From assembly GCA_903945325.1 (NCBI GenBank), contig CAJAVE010000214.1:1-64000 (forward strand): a stretch of DNA of 64,000 nucleotides, in the 5' to 3' direction. The DNA is from an uncultured beta proteobacterium. GTDB lineage: Bacteria > Pseudomonadota > Gammaproteobacteria > Burkholderiales > Burkholderiaceae_C. Shown here one piece after another: positions 1-13,466 of the stretch. The translations under genes were made by a program, and so were the position numbers. Position 1 is the first letter of the stretch, and each line of letters starts with the position of its first letter. Under the pieces are notes generated by a model that made no database searches, was not told the DNA's origin, and worked only from the letters and a program-made list of their open reading frames with translations.

Positions 1-765
1 CGCAGCCACTACGTCTTGCATGATGCGGGTGGCAGCCAGCATGGCGTCCTTGCGCAGCGCCATGGGCGTGGGGCCGGCGTGGGCTTCCATGCCGGTCACG
101 GTGCAGTCAAACCAGCGAATACCCAGCACGCCGCTGACCACGCCAATGGTCACGTCGTTGTCTTCCAGCACCGGGCCCTGCTCGATGTGCGTCTCGAAAT
201 ACGCGCCAATCGGGTGGTCGCCAGGTTCCTGCTCGCCGACGTAGCCAATGCGCTCCAGCTCACCCTTGACGCTCTTGCCTTCGGTGTCTGTCGCAGCATA
301 GGCATGCTCCAGCGTGAAGGCCTTGGCAAACACGCCCGAGCCCATCATCACCGGCACAAAGCGCGAGCCTTCTTCGTTGGTCCAGAACGCCACTTCAATC
401 GGCGCTTCGGTTTCAATGCCGAGATCATTGAGCGTGCGCACGACCTCAATGCCGGCCAAAACGCCGTAGTTGCCATCGAACTTGCCACCCGTGGGCTGGG
501 TGTCGATATGGCTGCCGGTCATGACGGGTGGCAGGCTGTTGTTGCGCCCCGCGCGGCGCATGAAGCCGTTTCCGATTTTGTCAATGGTGATGGTCATGCC
601 CGCCTCACGAGCCCAGCCCAGCACCAGGTCGCGGCCCTGTTTGTCGAGATCGGTCAGGGTCAAACGGCAGACACCGCCTTTGGGTGTGGCGCCGATTTTG
701 GCCAGCTCCATCAGGGAATCCCACAGGCGTTCACCGTTGATACGGATGGTGTCGATGTTGGTCAT
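1..765 (-). CDS. N-carbamoyl-beta-alanine / allantoate amidohydrolase family, partial
   Basis: M20-family amidohydrolase that would hydrolyse N-carbamoyl-beta-alanine to beta-alanine, CO2 and ammonia, the last step of reductive pyrimidine breakdown. The 255 visible residues begin MTNIDTIRINGERLW and include the metal-binding stretch GSHIDTQPTGGKFDG, then NEEGSRF and ETHIEQGP, all typical of the N-carbamoyl-L-amino acid/allantoate amidohydrolase group. The gene runs off the left edge, so the C-terminal part is missing. It lies 18 bp downstream of the dihydropyrimidinase gene on the same strand and is the last visible gene of the operon. Ureidopropionase is favoured over allantoate amidohydrolase only because of the neighbours. 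Confidence 0.88.
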   Translation of the reverse strand, partial: MTNIDTIRINGERLWDSLMELAKIGATPKGGVCRLTLTDLDKQGRDLVLGWAREAGMTITIDKIGNGFMRRAGRNNSLPPVMTGSHIDTQPTGGKFDGNYGVLAGIEVVRTLNDLGIETEAPIEVAFWTNEEGSRFVPVMMGSGVFAKAFTLEHAYAATDTEGKSVKGELERIGYVGEQEPGDHPIGAYFETHIEQGPVLEDNDVTIGVVSGVLGIRWFDCTVTGMEAHAGPTPMALRKDAMLAATRIMQDVVAA

Positions 766-783
766 ATTTTGACTCCTTGGGTT

Positions 784-2290
<1,507 letters not shown>

Positions 2291-2305
2291 TAATTTTCTG
2301 TCCCA

Positions 2306-3607
2306 TTACGTTCGCATCGGGTTGTTGGGGTGCGTGGTCCAGTTGGCGTATTGTTCACTCACCACTTTGCCTGTGCGCAAGTCTTTTTCACCGGGGGTCA
2401 AATCGCGCAGGGTGATGCACTCGGGCACCGGGCAGACGACAGCGCACAGGTTGCAGCCCACACAGTCGTCCTCGCGCACCTCAAAGTGGCGTTTGCCGTC
2501 TTTCTCAAACGTGATGGCCTGGTGCGAGGTGTCTTCGCAGGCAATGTGGCAGCGCCCGCACTGGATGCAGGTGTGCTGGTTGATGACCGCCTTGCTGATG
2601 TGGTTCAGGTTCAGGTACTGCCAATTGGTCACGCTGGGCAGGGCCTTGCCCACAATTTGCTCCACGCTGGTGAAACCCATCTCGTCCATGTAGTTGGACA
2701 GGCCGTCCGCCATCTCCTGCACGATCTTGAAGCCGTAGACCATGGCGGCGGTGCAGACCTGCACGTTACCCGCGCCCAGGGCGATGAAGTCCAGCGCGTC
2801 GCGCCAGTTGCCAATGCCACCAATACCGGAAATCGGCAGGCCCGCGGTCAGCGGGTCGCGCGCGATCTCGGCCACCATGTTCAGTGCAATCGGTTTGACA
2901 GCCGGGCCGCAGTAACCACCGTGTGAACCCTTGCCGCCGGTCGAAGGCGACATGGTCAGCGAGTACGGGTCCACACCCATGATGGAGTTGATGGTGTTGA
3001 TCAGACTCACCGCATCGGCTCCGCCCTTTCTGGCTGCACGCGCGGGCAGACGGATGTCGGTGATGTTTGGGGTGAGTTTGACGATGACGGGCCGTTGGCT
3101 GTACTGCTTGCACCAGGCAGTGACCATCTCGATGTACTCCGGCACCTGCCCCACGGCGGCGCCCATGCCGCGCTCGCTCATGCCGTGTGGGCAACCGAAG
3201 TTGAGTTCAATGCCATCGGCCCCGGTGTCCGCCAGGCGCGACAGGATGGCTTTCCAGCTTTCCTCCTGGCAGGGCACCATCAGCGAGACCACCATGGCCC
3301 GGTCCGGCCAGTTGCGTTTGACCTCGGCGATCTCGCGCAGGTTGAGGTCCAGGTCGCGGTCGGTAATGAGTTCAATGTTGTTGAAGCCCAGCAAACGCCG
3401 GTCTGGCGTGAGCAGCGCGCCGTAGCGCGGGCCGTTGACATTGACGATGGGCGGCCCGGCCTCGCCCAGCGTTTTCCAGACGACGCCGCCCCAACCGGCC
3501 TCAAAGGCGCGGTTGACGTTATAGGCCTTGTCGGTGGGTGGCGCGCTGGCCAGCCAAAAGGGGTTGGGGCTGCTGATGCCAGCAAAGGTGGTGTGCAAGT
3601 TGGCCAT
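2306..3607 (-). CDS. preA: NAD-dependent dihydropyrimidine dehydrogenase, subunit PreA
   Basis: Catalytic subunit that reduces uracil or thymine to the dihydropyrimidine. It has an FMN-binding dihydroorotate dehydrogenase-like barrel (roughly residues 5-310) followed by a C-terminal ferredoxin domain with two [4Fe-4S] motifs, CIQCGRCHIAC and CVGCNLCAVVCPVPEC. Conserved barrel blocks include LNFGCPHGMSERGMGAAVGQ and GIGGIGNWRDA. MANLHTTFAG at 3607 is preferred to an ATG four codons further upstream because it gives the normal family N-terminus. It is about 433 aa. It follows preT by about 35 bp, and PreT supplies electrons from NAD(P)H. Confidence 0.95.
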   Translation of the reverse strand: MANLHTTFAGISSPNPFWLASAPPTDKAYNVNRAFEAGWGGVVWKTLGEAGPPIVNVNGPRYGALLTPDRRLLGFNNIELITDRDLDLNLREIAEVKRNWPDRAMVVSLMVPCQEESWKAILSRLADTGADGIELNFGCPHGMSERGMGAAVGQVPEYIEMVTAWCKQYSQRPVIVKLTPNITDIRLPARAARKGGADAVSLINTINSIMGVDPYSLTMSPSTGGKGSHGGYCGPAVKPIALNMVAEIARDPLTAGLPISGIGGIGNWRDALDFIALGAGNVQVCTAAMVYGFKIVQEMADGLSNYMDEMGFTSVEQIVGKALPSVTNWQYLNLNHISKAVINQHTCIQCGRCHIACEDTSHQAITFEKDGKRHFEVREDDCVGCNLCAVVCPVPECITLRDLTPGEKDLRTGKVVSEQYANWTTHPNNPMRT

Positions 3608-3641
3608 CGTGTTCTCCAAATCTTGGGATGCGCTGCGGCGC

Positions 3642-5021
3642 TCAGGCGCGATTCAGGTAGGCGTGGATGGCGTGGGCCGACTGCTTGCCGTGCTCCACGG
3701 CTGCGACTGTCAGGTCCAGCCCCCCGGCGCGGCAATCGCCACCCGCCCACACACCGGCCAGGCTGGTCTGGCCCTCGGCGTCAGTGGCAATGCGCCCCGC
3801 GTTCAGCGTGAGGCCCGATTGACGGAACAGCGGGTTGCCCAATTGCTGGCCAATGGCTTTGAGCACCATGTCGGCCTGCAGCACTTCCGTCTCGCCGGTG
3901 GCCTGCAGCGTGCCATCCACCAGCGTCTGGCGGGCAAAGCGCACGGCGCAGACGTGGCCCGCGTCCTGTGCTGCGGGGTTGGCCAGATCCAGCGTGCCGA
4001 CGATTTCCTGCGGTGCCAGCCAGTGGTGAATGCGCACGCCATTGGTTTGCGCCCACTCCTGTTCGGCCTGCGAGGCGGACAACCCCTCAGGGCCGCGACG
4101 GTACACCATGTGAACGGTCTCACTACCCAGCCGCCGCGTCTGCACGGCAGCGTCCACCGCCGTCATGCCGCCGCCAATCACCACCACACGCCGGCCCACC
4201 GGCAGCGTGGACAAATCCGCGCATTGGCGAAGCTCGGCGATGAAGTCCACCGCGTTGCGTACACCCTTCAAATGCTCGCCGGGCACGCCCAGCGTGCGCG
4301 TCGCAGACAGGCCCATCCCCAGAAACACCGCGCCAAAGTCCCGCCGCAAGCTGTCGAGTTGTGCGGTGGTCTCCAGCTTCCAGTTGTGGTGAACGGTGAT
4401 ACCACCAATGGCCAGCAGCCACTGCACCTCGCGCTGGGCAAAGTTGTCAGGCGTCTTGTAGCTGGCGAGTCCGTATTCATTCAGTCCGCCCGTTTTTGGG
4501 CGTGCGTCGAACAGCGCCACGTCGTGGCCCTGGCGTGCCAGGGTGTGCGCGCAAGCCAGACCGGCGGGGCCTGCGCCGACCACGGCCACGGTTTTTCCAG
4601 TCGCCGTGGCGCGGGTGAAGATGTGCGGTTGGGCGCTCTCCATCAGCGCGTCCACCGCGTGGCGCTGCAGGCGGCCAATGGCCACGGGCTTGCCTTCTTG
4701 CGTAGTACGCACGCACACTGCCTCACACAGGTTCTCGGTCGGGCAGACCCGCGCGCACATGCCGCCCAGCGGGTTGGACTCCAAAATGGTGCGCGCTGCG
4801 CCCCGCAGGTTGTCGTCCGCTATGCGTTTGATGAAGGAGGGCACGTCAATGCTGGTGGGGCAGGCCGTGGCGCAGGGCGCATCGAAGCAATAGAGACAGC
4901 GCTCAGCTTCCAATAGCGCCTGCGAGCGCGTCAGGCGCGGGCTGGCGTCGGCAAACGCTGTGGCGTAATCGGACGCCGCCAAGCGGCCGGGGCGAATATC
5001 GGGATGGTGGGCGACCGTCAT
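3642..5021 (-). CDS. preT: NAD-dependent dihydropyrimidine dehydrogenase, subunit PreT
   Basis: Flavoprotein electron-input subunit (459 aa), related to the glutamate synthase small subunit. The N-terminal iron-sulfur domain has CLYCFDAPCATACPTSIDVP near residues 42-61 and a second cysteine set around GGMCARVCPTENLCEAVC. A dinucleotide-binding motif GAGPAGLACAHTLA follows near residue 150, and a second Rossmann motif VIGGGMTAVDAAVQTRR lies near residue 280. It is the first gene of the pyrimidine operon. A 16-bp imperfect palindrome lies just upstream of its ATG and may be the operator. With PreA it forms the bacterial counterpart of mammalian dihydropyrimidine dehydrogenase. Confidence 0.93.
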   Translation of the reverse strand: MTVAHHPDIRPGRLAASDYATAFADASPRLTRSQALLEAERCLYCFDAPCATACPTSIDVPSFIKRIADDNLRGAARTILESNPLGGMCARVCPTENLCEAVCVRTTQEGKPVAIGRLQRHAVDALMESAQPHIFTRATATGKTVAVVGAGPAGLACAHTLARQGHDVALFDARPKTGGLNEYGLASYKTPDNFAQREVQWLLAIGGITVHHNWKLETTAQLDSLRRDFGAVFLGMGLSATRTLGVPGEHLKGVRNAVDFIAELRQCADLSTLPVGRRVVVIGGGMTAVDAAVQTRRLGSETVHMVYRRGPEGLSASQAEQEWAQTNGVRIHHWLAPQEIVGTLDLANPAAQDAGHVCAVRFARQTLVDGTLQATGETEVLQADMVLKAIGQQLGNPLFRQSGLTLNAGRIATDAEGQTSLAGVWAGGDCRAGGLDLTVAAVEHGKQSAHAIHAYLNRA

Positions 5022-5044
5022 ATTGGCAACTCCTGTTCGGAAAT

Positions 5045-5060
5045 CTGACCGTTCAGTCAG
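5045..5060. promoter_or_regulatory. Candidate TetR-type operator upstream of preT
   Basis: The 16-bp imperfect palindrome CTGACCGTTCAGTCAG has 5-bp arms CTGAC and GTCAG. It lies 24 bp upstream of the preT start codon, where a repressor would cover the promoter or leader. The shape resembles operators of TetR-family repressors, but no TetR gene is adjacent, so the binding protein is unknown. Confidence 0.4.
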
Positions 5061-5213
5061 GTTCGCGCCTGCATACTAGCAATTGTGGTGCCAGCATGTA
5101 ACTAGGGGTTTATCCGCGGATTGAAGGCACTGGTGGCCTTCACGCCATCCGATCAGGTTCCAGCAACCTCGGGTGCCGGACACAGCAAAGACGCTTTTGG
5201 ATAGACTCCGGCC

Positions 5214-5921
5214 ATGTTCCAGCATTGCCCGAAGTGCGGCCATAGCCCCTTGCCAGCCAACCAAAGCCTTCCGGCTGCATGCCCGGCCTGCGGCGTCATA
5301 CTGGCAAAGCTCGCGCACGTAATCGACGAAAGTGACGACAGTCCTTCGGATATCGGACTCCTGCCAGAAATTCCCACGCGCATGGATCCCGTTAGCTTTT
5401 GGGCACGGGTCGGGCTGCTGGTGGTGTTTGCGGTCTGGGGAGCAACCTTGATAGGGCTGGACTTCCGCACCGGCGAGATGGGCAATTCATTCATTCACCG
5501 GCCCCTGCTGGTTTTTCATGAAGCAGGTCATGTGCTGTTCCGTCTGCTGGGGGAATGGATGATGGTTCTGGGTGGTAGTTTGGGCCAACTCATCATGCCG
5601 GCCATTCTTGCCGGTGCGCTGCTTGTCAAAAACCGGGATCCCTTTGGCGCGTCCATCGGTTTGTGGTTCTTCGGGGTCTCACTGCTGGATGTGGCTCCCT
5701 ATGTGTACGATGCCTTGCACCCACAACTGATGCTGCTCTCCGGCATGACCGGTGAAGAGGGCGGACACGACTGGATCTACCTGTTGACATCCCTCGGGTT
5801 ACTGCCGAAGGCTCAAATCATTGGCGCAGTGGTTCACAAATTGGGCGCATTGGTTGTGATTCTCTCTCTGGCTTGGGGTGCCTGGGTCCTGCGCGTCCAG
5901 CATCAAAAAAGTGTCCCGTGA
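5214..5921 (+). CDS. Zinc-ribbon membrane protein with HEXXH motif
   Basis: Product of 235 aa whose exact family is not recognised. The N-terminus carries a zinc ribbon, CPKCG near residues 5-9 and CPACG near residues 23-27. Several membrane segments follow: about 62-80, 113-133, 142-160 and 203-225. Between the first two is FHEAGHVLFRLL, with H102-E103-x-x-H106 in the zinc-metallopeptidase arrangement, at the edge of a hydrophobic stretch as in site-2-type intramembrane proteases. A clear NPxxxLDG-type third-ligand motif is not seen, although DPFGASIGLWFFGVSLLD lies in the expected region. It is a single gene, divergent from preT. A role in membrane proteolysis is speculative. Confidence 0.75.
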   Translation: MFQHCPKCGHSPLPANQSLPAACPACGVILAKLAHVIDESDDSPSDIGLLPEIPTRMDPVSFWARVGLLVVFAVWGATLIGLDFRTGEMGNSFIHRPLLVFHEAGHVLFRLLGEWMMVLGGSLGQLIMPAILAGALLVKNRDPFGASIGLWFFGVSLLDVAPYVYDALHPQLMLLSGMTGEEGGHDWIYLLTSLGLLPKAQIIGAVVHKLGALVVILSLAWGAWVLRVQHQKSVP

Positions 5922-6064
5922 TGGGCGGGCACGATCCAGTCTGGCTCCCCATGGCAGGGCAATGACCCGGCGCAACAGTTAGCAAACCGCGCCAACGTGT
6001 GGAGACTAAAATGGGCTGGCCCAGCGCGGAGTTTTCTGCCGGTACTTTTTGTGTCTCGTAGCCC

Positions 6065-6679
6065 ATGTCCGCCGTCAGTTTTTTGATTTGTGATCCCAGC
6101 CCGGCCCTGCAGACTTTCTTTCAGCAGATGATTGCCGGTTATGGCTTTGATGCCGCTGCCATCAAGACCACCGGCAATCCGCAGGCGGCGGCCGAAATCG
6201 CACCCTCCCTGAAGCCAGATTTTTTGGTGACCGACTGGTTTGCCAAGGAGTCCGTGACCGGCATTGCGCTGCACCAACAGCTCACCGCCATCAACCCGGA
6301 ATGCCGGTTTGGCCTGCTGGCGCATGGCACCCAGGCAGCCCATGCGCAGGAAGCGCGTGACGCAGGCGCGCTGTTCTTGTTGCCCAAACCTTTTTCGGCC
6401 GACAACGCGCGTACCGAGCTGGCACGGGCGGTGGACCAACTGGCGTCCAGTCATCCCGGAGTAGTCAAGCATGTTCGAGCCCGGCACAAAGAGGCAGCCC
6501 AACTGTGGGCTGCCAACCTGAAGATCCCCGAGTTGCCCAAATTCAAACCGGGTGACCGGGTCACCTACCGCGGCCAGACGGAAGTCGTCCAGCATGTCAT
6601 CCTGCGCCGGGGCGAGATGGTGGTGCAGCTGCGCGATGTGGCCGGGTTGATCGAATCGAGCCGGATTCAGCCGCGTTAG
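6065..6679 (+). CDS. Response-regulator receiver-like protein
   Basis: Product of 204 aa. Residues 1-125 look like a CheY-type receiver: LICDPSP near the first strand, FLVTDWF with an aspartate in the phosphoacceptor position (about residue 59), then LLPKPF with the conserved lysine and proline. The first acidic pocket has one aspartate where active receivers usually have two. The C-terminal ~50 residues (FKPGDRVTYRGQTEVVQHV onward) look like a small beta-barrel rather than a DNA-binding domain. No kinase is adjacent. It may be a single-domain regulator acting through protein contact. Confidence 0.75.
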   Translation: MSAVSFLICDPSPALQTFFQQMIAGYGFDAAAIKTTGNPQAAAEIAPSLKPDFLVTDWFAKESVTGIALHQQLTAINPECRFGLLAHGTQAAHAQEARDAGALFLLPKPFSADNARTELARAVDQLASSHPGVVKHVRARHKEAAQLWAANLKIPELPKFKPGDRVTYRGQTEVVQHVILRRGEMVVQLRDVAGLIESSRIQPR

Positions 6680-6795
6680 CGTTCAATAGCATCTGACACC
6701 CGCCTTTGCATCCCGTCCGCACCGTGCGGTCACCTCCGTCCTAAAACGCAACTCGTGTGGCTGGGCGCAGACGGGGATTGCGGCTTTTTAATACT

Positions 6796-7056
6796 CCCCA
6801 CTCTCCCCCAGCCCCTCTCGCCCCGCCGGGCGAAAGGGGGGCTTAAACAGCCGATTTTGTGTGTTCGCTCCGAATACGGTGCTACTTTAGTGAGGTTGCG
6901 GTACGTGCTTGGTCTCTCAGGTTTTTGTCGTGACGGTCGTAGTGAACGACTCTGGGTCTGCGCTCCCACGGCGGGCCGCTGCGCGAGCCCGCCAAATCGG
7001 CAGTTAAGGCCCCCCTTTCGCCCGGCGGGGCGAGAGGGGCTGGGGGAGAGTGGGGG
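6796..7056. repeat. MITE-like element with ~51-bp inverted terminal repeats
   Basis: Two nearly identical inverted arms, 6796-6846 and 7004-7056, differ by about one base in the aligned part and flank ~157 bp without a convincing ORF. The arms are rich in runs of C and G (CCCCAGCCCCTCTCG, CGAAAGGGGGGC). A shorter similarity just inside the arms (GCCGATTTTG against CAAATCGGC) extends the symmetry. A further fragment AGAGTGGGGG repeats at about 7063-7072. No target-site duplication is evident. It fills most of the 451-bp gap 6680-7130, before the CoA-transferase gene. It could be a non-autonomous mobile element or a long hairpin-forming intergenic repeat. Confidence 0.65.
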
Positions 7057-7130
7057 TAAACAAGAGTGGGGGTCTACAAAAGCTGCGCAGCAAAAACCCA
7101 TCGCCAATAATCAGAAAAACAGGAACAGAC

Positions 7131-8399
7131 ATGACAACCCAAGAAAAACCCTCCGCCCTCCCCCACATCAAGGTGCTGGACCTCTCCAGAGTCCTGGCCG
7201 GTCCCTGGTGCACCCAGATGCTGGCCGACCTGGGCGCTGATGTCATCAAAGTGGAGAAACCCGGCGAGGGCGACGACACCCGCCACTGGGGCCCGCCCTT
7301 CCTGCAGGACGCGCAGGGCAACAACACAAAACACGCCACTTACTACACCGCCTGCAACCGCAACAAGCGCTCCGTCACCATCGACATCGCCAAACCCGAA
7401 GGCCAGGCCCTGATCCGCCAGATGGCGTTGCAGAGCGACGTGCTGGTCGAGAACTTCAAGGTGGGCGGTCTGGCGAAGTACGGGCTGGACTATGCAAGCC
7501 TCAAAACGCTGAACCCGCGCCTGATTTACTGCTCCATCACCGGCTTTGGCCAGGATGGCCCTTACGCCGGTCGGGCGGGCTACGACCTGATGGTCCAGGC
7601 CATGACCGGCATGATGGACATCACCGGCCGGGCCGACGGCACTCCCGGTGGCGGGCCGCAGCGGGTGGGTGTGGCACTGACCGACCTGTTCACCGGTGTG
7701 TACGCGTGCAGCGCCATCCTGGCTGCCATCGAAGTGCGCCACCGCACAGGGCAGGGTCAGTACATTGACATGGCACTGCTCGATGTCGGCATGGCGATTC
7801 TGGCCAACCAGGCCGCAGGATTTTTGAACACCGGCCGGGTGCCCCAGCGCCAAGGCAACAGCCACCCCAGCCTGGCGCCCTACCAGGACTTCCCCACGGC
7901 AAATGGCGCCATGCTGCTGGCCATTGGCAATGACGGGCAATTTGCACGCTTTTGCGAAGCCACCGGCCAGGCGCAGTGGGCGACAGATGCACGATTTGCC
8001 AGCAACACCCTGCGGGTTGAAAACCGTGCAGCTTTGATACCGGCCATCGAAGCCGTCACCCGCACACGCACCACCGCCCAGTGGATCGCGCTGCTGGAAG
8101 ACAAGGCCGTACCCTGTGGCCCCATCAACTCAGTGGGTCAGGCCTTTGCGGACGAGCAGGTGTTGTCCAGGAAATTAGTGGCAAATCAGGCTGTAGAGCA
8201 TATGGGTACTGCGCAAACAGCTATTCAATCGATAGCAACGGTTGCCAGCCCGCTGCGACTGATGGACACGCCGCCGGTGTTGCTCCGCGCGCCGCCCGCA
8301 CTGGGTGAGCACACCATTGCCGTCCTCGCAAGCCTTGGGCTCGATGCTGCCGCGATCGAGAAATTGCGCCAACTGGGGGTCATCCAGGTGCTATCCTGA
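7131..8399 (+). CDS. CoA-transferase family III (CaiB/BaiF)
   Basis: Transfers CoA between carboxylic acids; the substrate cannot be read from sequence. It is 422 aa from the ATG at 7131. Family blocks include HIKVLDLSRVLAGPWCTQ, LADLGADVIKVEKPG, VLVENFKVGGL and the loop ALTDLFTGVYA, whose aspartate (about residue 185) matches the family's catalytic aspartate. The stretch around residues 350-369 (ANQAVEHMGTAQTAIQSIA) is encoded by copy 2 of the dispersed repeat. It makes the segment before ASPLRL a few residues longer than I expect for the family and unlike it in sequence. The active site is not affected. The MITE-like element lies directly upstream. Confidence 0.88.
   Translation: MTTQEKPSALPHIKVLDLSRVLAGPWCTQMLADLGADVIKVEKPGEGDDTRHWGPPFLQDAQGNNTKHATYYTACNRNKRSVTIDIAKPEGQALIRQMALQSDVLVENFKVGGLAKYGLDYASLKTLNPRLIYCSITGFGQDGPYAGRAGYDLMVQAMTGMMDITGRADGTPGGGPQRVGVALTDLFTGVYACSAILAAIEVRHRTGQGQYIDMALLDVGMAILANQAAGFLNTGRVPQRQGNSHPSLAPYQDFPTANGAMLLAIGNDGQFARFCEATGQAQWATDARFASNTLRVENRAALIPAIEAVTRTRTTAQWIALLEDKAVPCGPINSVGQAFADEQVLSRKLVANQAVEHMGTAQTAIQSIATVASPLRLMDTPPVLLRAPPALGEHTIAVLASLGLDAAAIEKLRQLGVIQVLS
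8178..8237 (-). repeat. Dispersed ~60-bp repeat, copy 2 (inside CoA-transferase CDS)
   Basis: Copy in minus orientation inside the CoA-transferase gene. Read on the minus strand it has TTGCTATCGATTGAATAGC, then TAGCTGTTTGCGCA, then a tail with CATATG, CTACAG and GATTTGCC. This tail type is shared with copy 7. The reading frame stays open through it. Confidence 0.7.
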
Positions 8400-8436
8400 T
8401 GCGTCGTCGCCGCGTTGAGTAACCCAGCCCAATGGC

Positions 8437-12528
<4,092 letters not shown>

Positions 12529-12560
12529 ATCTGCTGTTGTTGAATGACTGGAGAACCACT

Positions 12561-13433
12561 GTGAACCGCTTGAAACCCAAGAAGTGCCTTATGCCTATTC
12601 TTTCGTTTGGTGTGGGGCTGGCAGGGCTGTTGGCCTGCGTCCCGGTAAGCGCACAGGAAAGCGGGGTGTACCGTTTCTCTCCGGTGAACCAATATGGCAT
12701 CGAGCTCACCGCCAGCTACTGGAATCCCATCGTCGATTACGTCAGCACCAAGAGCGGCGTGAAGCTGCAGCTCAAGATCGGGCGCACCTCGGCGGACACC
12801 ACGGCTTATGTACTGGCCAACGAAGTGGAGTTTGTTTTCTCCAACCATTTGTTCAGCCCCGATCGGGACCATTTGGGCTGGAAGGTGTTTGGTCGGCGTG
12901 ACACCCAGCCGATTCGCAGCCAGATCGTGGTGCTGGCCGACTCCCCCATCACCAGGCTGGAGCAGTTGGCCAACCAGACCATGGCATTTCCGGGGCCGGA
13001 AGCGACCGTGGCCTACAAGTTTTCATACGCCAATCTGCTGAACCAGAAAATCCCGGTGCAGGTGGTTTTTGCAGGCAACATGGACGGCGCCTTCGCGCAA
13101 CTCGCCAGCGGCAAGGTGAAAGCCGTTGGAACCCATACACAGCTCAGCAGTGGCTGGTCCAAGCGCGAGGGCAAGGCCGTCCGTGCGCTATGGGAGTCCG
13201 AGCCGTTGAACGATCTGGCATTGATGGCCGCCAAGCATGTCGCCGCCAAGGACCTTGCTGCCGTGAGCAAAGCCTTTTTGGAGATGGGCCGCGACCCGCA
13301 AGGACAGAAGGTTCTGGCGGGCGTCTCCGAACTGGTCAAGCTGCCCCCGACGACGTCCTTTGTCCCATCCACAGGCGCTGACTACACCGCCTACCGCAAT
13401 TTCTATCAGACCGCTCCGGCCAGCTTGCGCTGA
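12561..13433 (+). CDS. PhnD-like periplasmic substrate-binding protein
   Basis: Product of 290 aa from a GTG at 12561, preferred because GGAG lies 7 bp upstream; the frame is open further upstream. A signal peptide is evident (KKCLMPILSFGVGLAGLLACVPVSAQ). The mature part resembles the PhnD/phosphonate-phosphite periplasmic binding family: GVYRFSPVNQYG, YWNPIVDYVSTKSGVKL, and LANQTMAFPGPEATVAYKF in place of the usual serine-rich ligand loop. No ABC permease or ATPase gene is next to it. It lies between two hybrid kinases (32 bp after the first, 33 bp before the second), so it probably delivers a ligand signal to one or both. The ligand is unknown. Confidence 0.85.
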   Translation: MNRLKPKKCLMPILSFGVGLAGLLACVPVSAQESGVYRFSPVNQYGIELTASYWNPIVDYVSTKSGVKLQLKIGRTSADTTAYVLANEVEFVFSNHLFSPDRDHLGWKVFGRRDTQPIRSQIVVLADSPITRLEQLANQTMAFPGPEATVAYKFSYANLLNQKIPVQVVFAGNMDGAFAQLASGKVKAVGTHTQLSSGWSKREGKAVRALWESEPLNDLALMAAKHVAAKDLAAVSKAFLEMGRDPQGQKVLAGVSELVKLPPTTSFVPSTGADYTAYRNFYQTAPASLR

Positions 13434-13466
13434 ATTTCTGCCAACCCATGAGCCACTGACCAGACC

